Made by a program: the position numbers and the translations under genes. The notes under the pieces were generated by a model. That model saw nothing but the letters and a program-made list of their open reading frames with translations, searched no databases and was not told the origin of the DNA. This document shows, in pieces, positions 21,440 through 33,308 of a DNA stretch of 64,000 nucleotides. The stretch comes from Ilex aquifolium (Eukaryota > Streptophyta > Magnoliopsida > Aquifoliales > Aquifoliaceae): NCBI GenBank assembly GCA_951799425.1, contig OX637405.1, positions 27,444,635-27,508,634 of the forward strand. The letters run 5' to 3'. The stretch's first letter is position 1; every line of letters starts with the position of its first letter.

Positions 21440-21870
21440 TATTAGCTGAGGAACTCTTCTGGTGTGTATGAGCTGAGGGGCTCATCTTGTATTTCATAAG
21501 CTGAAGAGCTTATCTTATATTGTATGAGCTGAAGAGCTCATATTGTATTTTATAAGCTGAAGAGCTTATCGTTTGTTTATGAGCTGAGGAGCTCATCTTG
21601 AGCTGTAGAGCTTCTTTTTGTTTTATGAGCTGAGGAGCTCATCGTTTGTTTATGAGCTGAGGACCTCATCTTGAGCTGTAGAGCTCCTTTTTGTTTTATG
21701 AGCTGAGGAACTCATCGTTTGTTTATGAGCTGAGGAACTCACCTTTTATTTATGAGCTGAGGAACTTATCGTTTGTTTATGAGCTAAGGAACTCATCGTT
21801 TGTTTATGAGCTGAGGAGCTCATCTTATATTTTATAAGCTGAAGAGCTTATCGTTAGCTCTTTAGCTATT
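21440..21870. repeat. Hairpin tandem array of Tat element 2
   Basis: About fifteen degenerate 27-28-bp units of the form (T)ATGAGCT-GAGG-AGCTCATC or ATAAGCT-GAAG-AGCTTATC with T-rich linkers. This is the reverse complement of the array in element 1. It lies between the end of aORF-A (21271) and the end of integrase (21943), so both genes point into it. Confidence 0.9.
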
Positions 21871-21942
21871 TTTGGAAGCCATGCAAGGATGAATCAAGAA
21901 TTTTGCTATTTTTATTGAGAGTAATTTCATTACAGGGAAAAC

Positions 21943-24900
21943 TTATTGAAAGAACTTCTTAAGATGCTCAGTATTCCAAGAGTGAGGTAGGACATTTCCT
22001 TCTTCTGTTTGTAACTCATAGTTCCCAAGTCTAATTATTTTTGAAACGATGTAGGGGCCTTCCCAATTTGGCCCCAACTTCCCGTGCGTGGGGTCCCTTC
22101 TTGCAAGCAAAAGTTTTCTAAGCACAAGATCTCCTACCTTGAAGCTCCTGTGCCTGACCTTCCTGTCGTAGTACCTTGCGGTCTTTCTCTGATAACTCTG
22201 AATGTGTTGCAGAGCTCTTTCTCTCTTTTCATCTAGGAGATCAAGATTTAGCAGAAGGGATTCATCGTTGTGTTCAGACTCCGCGAGGATGGGAATCCTA
22301 TCTCCACAGGTGATACTACTTCGGTTCCGAAAGCCAAAGCGAACAGTGTTTCTTGAGTTGCTGTCCTGGGGGTTGTTCTGTATGCCCACAACACCTCTGG
22401 AATATATTCAACCCATTTTCCCTTCAAAGACTCGAGCTTGGTCTTCAAGGCTGCTTTGATCGTTCTGATTGTCATCTCTGCTTGTCCATTTGACTGTGGA
22501 TGGGCTGGGGACGAGAAATAATTCTTTATCCCTAGCTCTGCACAAAACTTATTGAACTTAGGGTTGTCAAACTGCTTCCCATTGTCAGAAACAATTGCTC
22601 TAGGTACCCCAAATCTACAGACTATAGACTTCCAAGTGAAATTCTGAATCTTCTGCTCTGTGATTGTTGCCAGAGGTTCCACCTCTGTCCATTTAGTGAA
22701 GTAGTCCACCCCAATGATGGCGAACTTACACTGCCTTACGCTGGTGGGAAGAGGGCCAAGAATGTCTAGTCCCCATTGTTGGAAGGGCCAAGGGCTTACC
22801 ACCGATGTTAGGAGCTCTGGTGGACAATAAGAGATGTTGACATGTATCTGACATACCTTACACCTTCTAACCAGATCGGTGGCGTCCTTTAGCATAGTGG
22901 GCCAATAATATCCCTGCCTCAAGGCTTTTCCTGCCAGTGCTCGAGCTCCGATATGATTACCACAAATTCCTTCATGGATCTCCCTAAGTATGTAATTAGC
23001 ATCCTCATCTCCTACACATTTAAGGAGAGGCATCGAGAATCCTCGATTATATAAGTTTCCCTGCAAAATGGAGAATCTGGCTGACTTTACCCTTATCTTT
23101 GCGGCCTCCTTAGGGTTTGTTGGCAAGGCTCCGTTCTGAAGATATTCCCTAATAGAGTCCATCCAGCTTGGTGGGGAAAGAACTGGGAACACTTCTTCCT
23201 TCTCAACTCTTACTGATGGCTCTGCCAAATGTTCTACTAGTATCAACCTATCCAAGTTTTCTTGTGAAGCAGTTGCTAGTCTTGCCAGCGCGTCTGCTCG
23301 AGAATTCTCTGATCTAGGGACATGCATGATCTTGACTCGCACAAACTTCCTGATCAATTCCTGTACCTTTCTGAGGTAAAGGATCATTTTCTCGCCTTTA
23401 GCCTCATAAGACCCTTCTATCTGCTTTACCACGAGCTGGGAGTCACTGCAAATCTCCAGCTGTTCTACCTCTATTGAGTAAGCAAGATTGAGCCCTGCTA
23501 TAACAGCCTCATATTCCGCCTCATTGTTTGAGGCCTTAAACCCAAACCTTAGTGCATATTCAACATCTATTTCATCAGGGGAGGTCAAAATTAAGCCAGC
23601 ATCGCTGCCTTGGGCGTTGGCAGCTCCATTTATTGAAAGTTTCCATGTGGGGAGGTCAGGTACTAGCTGCGTGGCCTCCATGGGTGTTCCTATTGTGAAT
23701 TCTGCAATGAAATCTGTCAGTATTTGTCATTTGATGGCTGTTCTTGGCTTGTACCTGATATCGAACTCATTGAGCTCGATGGCCCATTTAACCAGCCTTC
23801 TCGAAGTCTCTGGTTTACGTAATACTTGCTTCATCGGCTGATCTGTAGGGATCTCGATAGTATGAGCTTGGAAATATGGCCTAAGCCTCCTGGCAGTCAT
23901 AACTAAGGCTAAAACAAGCTTCTCCATCTTTGGATATCTCTCATCTGCCCCCATCAGAGCTCTGCTACAGTAATAAACTGGTTGCTGAGCTCTGTTCTGC
24001 TCCCTTACTAACGCTGCACTTGTTGAGAAATCTAAGACAGCTAAGTAGAGAGTAAGGACCTCGCCTTCCAGCGGGCTTACCAGAATGGGTGAGGTGCTCA
24101 GGTAATCTTTCAGCGCTTTGAACGCTTCCTCACACTGGGTATCCCACTGGCAGGCCCTCTTTAGGATTTGAAAGAAGAGTTGACACTTGTCGCTTGATCT
24201 GGACACAAATCGACTTAAGACAGCTATTCTTCCCGTCAGACGTTGTACCTCCCTTGTGTTGGATGGCGGTTGCATATCCAGTACTGCCTTTACTTTTTCT
24301 GGGTTAGCCTCTATTCCTCTGCTATTAACTATGAAACCCAGAAATTTCTCAGCGGAAACTCCAAAGGCACACTTGGCGGGGTTGAGTTTCATTTTATATT
24401 CCTTCAGGACTTGGAAAGATTCTGCCAAGTTCTTGATGTGGAGCTCTGCTTTCAGTGATTTGACCAACATATCATCAATGTAAACCTCCATGGTCGTCCC
24501 AATCTGCTTTTGGAACATTTTATTCACCAAGCGTTGATAAGTGGCTCCAGCATTCTTTAATCCGAAGGGCATAACCTGATAATAGTACGTCCCTTGCTCA
24601 GTTATGAAGGAGGTCTTCTCCTGGTTGTTAAGATCCATCCTAATCTGGTTATACCCCAAGAAGGTGTCCATGAAGCTGAGGAGCTCGTGTCCAGCGGTAG
24701 CATCCATAATCAAATCTATCCGAGGTAAGGGGAAACTGTCTTTAGGGCAAGCCCGATTAAGGTTGGTAAAGTCAATGCAGAGGTGCCACTTGCCGTTGGT
24801 CTTTTTAACGAGGACCACATTGGCTAGCCACACTGGGTAATCCACCTCCCTAATGGCTCTGGCATGGATAAGTTTGCTGACCTCTTCATTGAAGGCTTTC

Positions 24901-27400
24901 TGACGTTCTGGAGCGAAACTCCTCCTCTTTTGTTTGATGGGCTTGCAGGTAGGATTCACACTGAGCTTATGTATGATGACTGAGGAGTCGATACCCTCCA
25001 TGTCTTCTTGTTTCCAAGAGAACACTTCTATATTTTTCTTCAGAAATTGGACGAGAAGATCTTTAATCTTTCTGCTCAGCTTGGACCCTACATAAACAAG
25101 ATGTTTTGGCTCCTCGTCAAGCTGTATAGGCTCTAGTTCTTCCGACGGGATTGATCTGGTTTCCAGCTCATCCCTCATGTCAAGTTCATCCAGTTGGATG
25201 TTCTCAACCTCTTTCTTCTTCACAGATGCCATGTAGCACTCCCTCGCTATATGCTGGTCTCCTCGGACCACTCCAACTCCATTCTCTGTTGGAAATTTGA
25301 CAACCAAGTGGTAGGCAGAAGGAATAGCCCTCATAGAATTGAGGGAAGGTCTTCCAAGCAGAATATTGTAGGCAGAAGGTGCGTCAACCACTATGAACTT
25401 TACGGTTGTAGTGGCTTGGCAAGGCGGGTCACCTAGGGTGAGCACAAGCTGAATTGACCCTAAGGGCAGCACCATTTCTCCTAAGAAACCCAGCAAGTGA
25501 GCACTCACAGGCTCGAGTTTTTCCCTTCCTATGTCCATTTTATCGAATGCAGACGCAAAAATGATGTCTGCTGAACTGCCGTTGTCAATCAGGACTCGAT
25601 GAACAGTTCTGTTGGCTACCACAGCTCTTACCACCAAGGAATCATCGTGGGGATACTGACACCCTTCCAAGTCTGAATCTGAAAAAGTGATAGCTGTGTC
25701 TAAGCGCGGTGTTTTGGACACAGTATGCACTTCTAGAGCTTCTTCGGCTCTAATCCTTCGGAGGTGAACTTTCCTGGCTGAGCTGGATTCCCCTCCTCCT
25801 GCAAACCCTCTAGATATTACTCTGATCTCCCCCAGAGGTTGTTGATGTGGTGCGGGTGCTTGTTGCTGAGGTGGTGGAGGTGGAAGAGCTCGATTTTGAT
25901 TATCATGGGCCACAAAACGACGTAGCTGCCCCCGTTGGATTAAAAACTCAATTTCCTTCTTTAGCTGAATGCAATCATCGGTATGGTGACCATGGTCTCT
26001 GTGGTAGTCACAATATTTTGTGGGATCTCTTTTTGTGGGGTCTGCCTTCATCCGAGGTGGCCACCTCAGGAACTTTTCATTCTAGACCTTATATAGGACC
26101 TGGGACACTGTGGCAGTGAGCGGGGTGAATTGCCGAGGTGCATCCCTAGGCTGCAGCTCAGGTTGCGGAGGGCCTAAGCGGTCTCTAACATTTCCTCTTC
26201 TCTTTGGGGAACGATCTCTGTCCCTCCCTGGGGATCTTTCTCGTCCTCTTTCTTTCCTGGGACTTCGGTCCATCTTCTTCTCTTCCTTCCCTTTCTCCTT
26301 TCGTGATGATGCACTCCCCACCTTGGAAAGGAGTGCTTCCTCACCATTTATATATTTTTCTGCTTTGGCCAACACCTTAGCCATGCTTGCTTGAGGATTC
26401 TTTGATATAAAGAACATCAAATCCTTTGACTACACTCCTAAACCTGCAATAAAAGCAGTGATGTCAAACTTTTCGTCTGTAACATCTACCTTCAGAGATT
26501 CTGAATTGAATCTCTGTACATAAGATCGCAGGTTCTCATCAGGTCTTTGCTTTACATTCAATAAATGATAGTTTGACTTCCTGTAGATCCGAGCTCCTAT
26601 AAAGTGAGATACGAAAGAAATGGAGAGTTCTTTGAAGGAAGAGATCGTAGCTGGGGGGAGCCTATTGAACTATGCTAAGGCTGACCCCTTCAGAGTGATG
26701 GCAAAAGCCCTACATCGCACTGGATCTTGGTATCCATGCAGCTCTATTTGGTTTTTATAGGTGTTGAGGTGGTCCACAGGGTCCTTTGTCCCATCGAAAG
26801 CCTCTATCTGGGGCATTCTAAACTTTGGAGGGAGAGGAAAATGTAACACCCCAGCAGTGAATGGGGATTCTGTTTGTTGCACCAAGGCATCCATCGTTAC
26901 TGGAGTCTTAACCCTCACTGCCTCCTTCATGTGGCTGAGCTCCTGCTGGATGTCCTTGAAGCGCTGTTCCCAATATTACTCCATCATTTCCTGCTGGAAA
27001 GGGAGAAAATCGTTTCTATCGACCCCTTCGTTTTGGCTCTACACTTCTTCATTGTTATCATTCCTAGGTGGCAAACGGGGTGTCTGGCTGTTTTCCCCTC
27101 CTTCGTTTACTTCTCTGAGGGGATCGAGGTGTTGTTGTTCCCTGCGGAGGGGATCATTCTGGCCTTGTTGGGCAGGTTGTGTTTGCTGAAGACCTCGTAA
27201 GAGCTTCAAGAGCTCTTCATTTTGTTGAAATAAGCGCTGGTTGACCAGACGAAGGGCGTCTAATTCATTGTTGGTAGGGGAACCCACCGCAGGAGGATTA
27301 TCCCCGGTGGTGGGCACGAAATCACGAAGGTTTTCTGGTTGTCTCTCACTAGTGACCTCTTGTTGGTTCTACACCCTTGGGGGATTCATCTGAATTTTGC
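21943..27400 (-). pseudogene. gag-pol region of Tat element 2
   Basis: The order on the minus strand is clear. Gag (about 27380-25900) ends in a zinc-knuckle-like CDYHRDHGHHTDDC. Protease has VLIDNGSSADIIF near 25590-25550. RT runs from about 24900, with FTNLNRACPKDSFPLPRIDL and YIDDMLVKS near 24490-24460. RNase H follows near 24100-23850. A second, archaeal-type RNase H is at about 23650-23280 (SINGAANAQGSDAGL, CSDSQLVVKQ). Integrase has its HHCC finger near 22990-22850, then DILGPLP, VSDNGKQF, SNGQAE and the GPY module near 22060. The second RNase H places it in the Tat lineage. It is broken, with about five interruptions. Confidence 0.92.
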
Positions 27401-27459
27401 TCATATTGCATGTAGAGACCATCAATTACTAAAGAATCAATATACTTGTAACAGGAACA

Positions 27460-27484
27460 GTCGTTCCCACAGACGGCGCCAAAC
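27460..27484 (-). promoter_or_regulatory. Primer-binding site region, Tat element 2
   Basis: Next to the 5' LTR, the minus strand reads TGGCGCCGTCTGTGGGAAC after a short GTT. The TGG start and position are those of a tRNA primer-binding site. Only the first nine or so bases match the tRNA-Asp 3' end, so I do not assign the tRNA. Element 3 has the same sequence at about 43091-43110. Confidence 0.65.
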
Positions 27485-27779
27485 TGATGGTGTTATTTCA
27501 CGTGAATGAGCAGTGAGTTCGAGTGCAATTGCATGGAACAGATCTGAGCTACAAGGCTCGTGAATTGGTGGATGAATGCTCTAGTTATCAGAGGTGTGGT
27601 GTGTGTAACACAGTGGAAATATAGTGGTTTACCGGCTGATGAGCTCGGCTAGTCCACTCTATAATGGAGGCTCTTGCTCCTTTCTCTTTATTGACGATGA
27701 AAGAAACTTACAGAGTCTTTTAGTTACTACTAGGGTTCTGCCTCCAATGGAGGCACTGTACAATAATTATAGTACACTC
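27485..27779 (-). repeat. 5' LTR of Tat element 2, partial
   Basis: 295 bp beginning TGATGGTGTTATTTCACG on the plus strand, about 96% identical to 14858-15152. It abuts the antisense-gene sequence of element 3 at 27779/27780. Confidence 0.9.
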
Positions 27780-28024
27780 AAAGAGCAGAGATGAGCTCAA
27801 AAAGGTCTCGGAGGAGCTCAAACTTAAGACTGAAGCTTGGGTCAGAGCTAGCCAGGAGACCTTTGAGGCCTTGGGCTCTTATAACGGCATGAAAAGAGAA
27901 TACGGTGTATTGGCAGAGACGCACGATGCCACTTTAGTTGAGCTTGAGGTGCAGAGAACAGCTGTTAAAGAGAGGGATGATCTGATTGCTAAGCTCAAGG
28001 ATGATGTTATTACCAGGTGGGCCA

Positions 28025-29345
28025 TGATGAGTGGGTTTTATACCTACGAATTGATTATTTTTGGTTTGATGAAATTACAAGTTTTCAATTATTTTTTGTT
28101 CCTTTTTATTTATTTTGTGTGTTTTGATGTTATTTTGTGGGGATGATCATTTGGAAGAAATCATAATCGTTTGGGAGGAAACAAGGTCAAATTGGAGCCA
28201 AATTGTTGGATTTTTTAAGAGGAAGTCAAAAGGGCATTTTAGCCTTGAAAAGGGAGGCGCGCCTAGGCGCCAAAACCAGCGCCTAGGCGCCAACATTCCG
28301 CCCATTCAGTGCTTTTCCAGCGCCTAGGCGCCGGTGTTGGTTTTGTACGCGATTTCTGACTTGTTTGACCCGAAATTGGACTTTAATGCTACCTATATGC
28401 TAGGGTTTGATGGGGTATATATAGATACTCACTTCTGGGGGCTGAAAAGAGAAGAAGACCAAGGATTGATAGAAAATTGAAGGCAAGAATCGAAGAAACC
28501 GACATGAAGAAAATCGGACTTGAAGGCTAGAGAAGGATTGAAGATTGCAACTAAGTTTTCATTCTTTTCCCTTACTTTTACTTCTTGATTTTCTAAGATG
28601 TTGTTTAATTTGAGAAGGATGTTTTTCAATTACATTATGAAATAAATTTTTATTAAGATTGCAACGGAACCTATTGTCTAGTTAAATTTATCTACTCTCG
28701 TTTCTAGTTCTTGTTGATCATATATGAGTTGTTTGTCATATTTTATGTTTAATATATAATTGTTTGGCCATCAATTAATTTGATAACCTAGATGAAATTG
28801 GGAGATGGATTCTAGGTTTAGATCTGAATATGATGACATGTGTCTGGTTAATTCTTCTTCGGATTGAATTGCTGGGTTTGTGTATAGGATAGGAATATAC
28901 CTATATGCCGTGTGTAACTTGTATGAGAGTTTGAACTTAATGAATCTATTCCAACTTATTTTGCATAGGAATATAGCAATTTAATTGGGAGAGATATGCT
29001 TATCTTACTATCGGAAGAGGTTTGATAAATACTTTTGAAGTCTCAGTTAACAATTCAATTTGATCAATTAACTGGAAAGATTTATACGAAGCATTAGGGG
29101 AAGTTGTAATCTTAACTTCTTTTATCCGTTAAATTCAATCTTTGATTATTAAGTTTAGATTTAGTTTAAATTATTCATTCCATAGTTCAATTCCAATTGT
29201 TTAAATAAAATTGAATTGATATAAAATTAGTACTTGAAATTTATTATTAATAATTCTCCATGGGAACGATACTCTACTTATCACTTTATTACTTGTTGAT
29301 CGTGTATACTTGCACGTAAATTGTCAATATCAAATTCGGACAACA
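28025..29345 (+). repeat. 5' LTR of Athila-like element
   Basis: Starts TGATGAGTGGG and ends GGACAACA. It contains three copies of the palindrome GCGCCTAGGCGC at about 28259-28333. A TATA box (GGTATATATAGATAC) lies at about 28414-28428 and fits the U3/R boundary. Confidence 0.95.
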
Positions 29346-29351
29346 AGTTTT

Positions 29352-29368
29352 TGGCACCGTTGCCGGGG
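29352..29368 (+). promoter_or_regulatory. tRNA-Asp primer-binding site
   Basis: TGGCACCGTTGCCGGGG, six bases after the 5' LTR, is complementary to the 3' end of plant tRNA-Asp(GUC) at all but one position. tRNA-Asp priming is usual for Athila elements. Confidence 0.85.
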
Positions 29369-29475
29369 AATTATTCTAGTAATTATTTCAATATTAATTT
29401 CAATCAATTTGATCTTAGTTTAAACTTATTTAAGTTTATGTTTTATTTTCTTTTGTTGGTACTCTTGAATTTTGT

Positions 29476-31872
29476 ATGCAAACACGATCTACAGGTGAGG
29501 AGCTACTACCTTACGAAGACGAAATCGAAAGAAAGCTCCGAAACTTGAGAAAGCAGTGTGAAGAAGTAAACAACCAAGAAGCTATGGCTGACGAAGAACA
29601 GAAATCGCTAAGGGATTATGCTATGCCGCTTGTTACGGAAATACAATCGAGCATTCAAAGGCCCGTAATTCAAGCAAACAGTTTCGAGATTAAGCCGGGT
29701 ACCATCCAAATGATTCAGAATTCAGTACAGTTTGGGGGTTTGCCTAACGACGACCCAAATGATCATTTGGTGATTTTTATGGAGATTTGTGACACGTTCA
29801 AGTATAATGGGGTTTCTGAAGATGCGATTAGACTCCGACTTTTCCCTTTCACACTTCGTGATAAGGCAAAGAGTTGGTTAATTTCATTGATGTCGGGTTC
29901 TATTACTACTTGGTTAGATTTAGCTCAAAAATTCTTAGCTAAATTCTTTCCACCAGCTAAAACTGCAAGGATGAGGAATGACATCACTTCATTCGCACAG
30001 CATGATTCTGAGACTCTTTATGAAGCTTGGGAACGATTCAAAGACTTACTCCGAAAATGCCCTCACCATGGTATTCCTAATTGGTTGCAAGTTCAAACAT
30101 TCTACAACGGGTTGTTTAGTGCTACCCGAACTAGTATCGATGCAGCTGCAGGAGGGGCATTGATGGGGAAGAATTTCGATGAAGCCTACAAGTTATTGGA
30201 GACGATGGCTGCCAATAATTATCAGTGGCCCTCTACAAGGATCAATCAACCAAAGGTAGCAGGGATTTATGAAGTTGATGCAGTTACTGCATTGGCTACA
30301 CAAGTTGCTACGTTATCAAAGAAAATTGATGCTCTAGGGGTACAACCTATTCAGAGTGTGGCAGTTGTCTGTGAATTATGTGCAGGGAACCATCAGAGTT
30401 ATCAATGTGCAATTAATCCTGAGTCGGTACAATACATTGGTAACCACAACAGGTAGCAATATAGCAATAATTTCAACAATTATAACCCTGGTTGGAGGAA
30501 TCATCCGGGCTTTTCATGGAATAATAATCAAGCCCAAACTTCTGTTTCAACACAATCATACCCACCAGGCTTTCAGAATCAAGCTCCACCACAGCAGGAA
30601 AAGAAGTCAAATTTGGAGGAGCTGCTTTCCAGGTATATAGCACAAAGTGAGACAAAGATGAATAGTATGGAAGTATCAGTCCGAAACTTGGAAAATCAAA
30701 TGGGTCAGCTTGCTAATGCCATTAACAATCGACCTCAAGACACTCTACCTAGCAATACGGAGATCAATCCTAAGAGGGAAGGTAAGGAGCACTGCAATGC
30801 TATTTCATTACGAAGCGGAAAAGAGTTACCTGAAGTTGTTGGTGGAACTCCAAAACAGTCACTTGGAGATGATAGTAAGGATGAAGATAGCAAGAATATG
30901 GAACACGAAAAGAAGGAAGAAGATCAAGTTGCATGTTCTAATGGAGGCAAGCAGAGTCCTATTGTGCCTCCCGTGCCGTTTCCACAACGTTTGCAGAAAC
31001 AGAAGTGGGATAAGCAGTTCTCTAAATTCATGGAAGTGTTTAAGAAAATCCAAATAAATATCCCTTTCGCAGAAGCAGTGGAGAACATGCCTAACTATGT
31101 GAAATTTTTGAAGAAAATTCTGTCAAGGAAGAGAAAATTAGGTGATTTTGAGACAGTGGCACTTACGGAGGAGTGCAGTGCTATTCTTCAAAAGAAGCTA
31201 CCACCAAAGCTCAAAGATCCGGGTAGCTTCACAATTCCATGCACAATAGGCAGCCAGTTTTTTGGGAAAGCATTGTGTGACTTGGGAGCTAGTATCAACT
31301 TGATGCCACTCTCAATTTATCAGCAATTGGGTTTAAAGGAAGTGAAGCCGACTAATGTTACATTGCAGCTTGCAGATAGATCACTCACTTATCCAAGGGG
31401 CATAGTTGAGGACGTTTTAGTTAAAGTGGATAAGTTCATTTTTCCAGCTGATTTCATAGTCTTAGATTATGAGGAAGATAGGGAAACACCTATTATTCTT
31501 GGGCGACCATTCTTAGCAACGGGGAGAACACTTATCGATGTACAGAAAGGTGAGCTAACTATGCGAGTCCAAGATCAAGAGGTTACATTCAATGTATTCT
31601 CAGCTATGAAATTTCTAGAGGAAGCGGAAGAATGTTTTCGGGTTGATTTGGTTGAAAAGACAGTGAATGGGGTATTCGTAGAAAGTTGTATTTCAGATCC
31701 TCTTGAGAACGTCAAGCTATATAAAGAGGAGGTGTTCCCGCATGGAGCGGTTGAAGTCAAGGAAGCCAATTCGAAAAGAACTTTTAAGGTGAACGGGCAG
31801 AGAGTGAAGCAATATTGGGGCGGCGAGATTGATCATGAAAAGACCTCAATTATCCTTGCCGACCCGGGATGA
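29476..31872 (+). pseudogene. gag-protease region of Athila-like element
   Basis: The region starts MQTRSTGEELLP. The capsid-type Retrotrans_gag domain follows (about 29690-30160), with LRLFPFTLRDKAKSWL and YEAWERFKDLLRKCP. A zinc knuckle, CELCAGNHQSYQC, lies near 30370-30410. The aspartic-protease-like segment has CDLGASINLMPLSIYQQLG near 31275-31335 and IILGRPFLATGRTLIDV near 31490-31540. Gag would package the RNA. The protease would mature the particle. It has about one interruption. No RT or integrase follows before the non-coding 3' part. Confidence 0.9.
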
Positions 31873-33308
31873 AACAGGAAGTAGTCAGGCTGAAGACTAT
31901 AAAACAAGCGCTAATTGGGAGGCAACCCAAATTTTAGTTTCTAAGTTTTATTTCATTTTATTTTAATTTAGTTTTTTATAAGAAATAATGTAGTTAGTTA
32001 GTTAGAGCATTTAAATTGGTATGTCAATTGCTTGCAGGTCCCAAGGATTGAACATAAAGTTGGAGCTCACACAAAGCCTTACTAGCAGCCAAGAACAACC
32101 CACCTATGTTTCCTGAATACACTCCGGACTCAATGGACAACGAGGACGCTAACGATGATGCCAACTACCAAAATCTCAGGGAAGTCCTCTATCTTAATTT
32201 TTCCTATTTTATACATTGAGGACAATGTTTAGTTTAAGTTTGGGGGTGTATTCTTATTTGCATTATTAGGTTTGCATTTAGATAGCATATTTGTGCATGT
32301 TTTAGTACGACTTGAGCAATGGGTTGATTGAATTTGATTATGGCCAATGATGAATGGGATTAATTGTTAATTCAAGGGAAATTGATGAACATGTTGAGTT
32401 TGTAGTTTAACATACTAGTTGGTTTTACACTGGTTATGATTTTTTTTTTCATGCATGAGCACATATCTATCTGTTTGGTTAGTTATCATTTAGAGAATTT
32501 ATTTGGCTAATTGCTTGTGGGAGATATCAGTGAAACTCTAGAAAATTTATTCAACCATCATTCAAAGCAAGTTTAGGCATTCATATAAGTTTGGGGGAAA
32601 TATTGGTTATGATGGGATAGTATAAAAAAAAAAAAAAGGAGTTTTTGAAAAATTATTTTGATTTGATCCTTCATGAGTTAGAAAGAAAAAGAATAGGAAA
32701 ACAAGAACAAGAAAGGGGCATGTGGTGAGTAGAGATGGAGCGTAAAACGCACTCACTCATAAACACATGTCGAGAACGAGATGGAGCGTAAAACGCACTT
32801 GTTCAAGAAAAGGCGGGATGGAGCGTAAAACACACTCGCTCAATAGGAAGTGAGATGGAGCATAAAATGCACTCACCGAATTAATGAAAAAGAGAGAAAA
32901 ATAGAGGAAAAAAAAAATATTTTTGTACATTCTAGTTATATGTTTTGCCTTAACTAGCAGAGGTTGATGTGAAACGTAAGTTCATTGAGTTGATATTGAG
33001 TATCTCTTATGGAATGCTTGACTACGTAAATGTATTTGGGTGATGGCTAGTTTAAACAGTTCGAATAGGCACATGTATTTAAAGGGTCATGAGCGGAGGT
33101 AAAATTAAATAGTATGTTAAATTGTTAGACTTTGCACCGTTTTGAAGTTTCTCATGAATTACTATTTGTAGTAACTTTTGGGGCCATTAGTCAGATTCAT
33201 ATTAATCCATTGTTTGAGTATTTGGTTGTTAGGATTATTTTTCAAAAGTTTTTTTTTGTTCTTAGTATTTTGCTTGAGGACAAGCAAATATTTAAGTTTG
33301 GGGGTATT
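31873..33308. other. Non-coding 3' region of Athila-like element
   Basis: About 1.4 kb between protease and the 3' LTR, with no coding sequence. A segment near 32215-32250 contains AAGTTTGGGGGTGT, a second polypurine-like tract typical of Athila relatives. The true polypurine tract lies just before 33309. Confidence 0.7.
32732..32878. repeat. Four copies of a GGAGCGTAAAACGCACTC motif
   Basis: Four imperfect copies of GATGGAGCGTAAAACGCACT, spaced about 30-45 bp apart, lie in the non-coding part of the Athila-like element. Each core contains the short inverted repeat GCGT...ACGC. The function is unknown. Confidence 0.85.

Larger units (their letters stand above)
14858..27779 (-). mobile_element. 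Tat-lineage (Retand-like) retrotransposon 2, nearly full length
   Basis: Read on the minus strand, it has a partial 5' LTR (27485-27779), primer-binding site, gag, protease, RT, RNase H, archaeal-type RNase H, integrase, hairpin array, antisense aORF-A, antisense aORF-B, polypurine tract and 3' LTR (14858-15448). About 12.9 kb remain. It is broken, with about five interruptions in gag-pol and an incomplete 5' LTR. The part of the LTRs that can be compared (about 295 bp) differs at roughly 13 sites, about 4%. That suggests an insertion a few million years old at usual plant rates. Its left flank is TTATC. Its right end abuts element 3. Confidence 0.9.
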
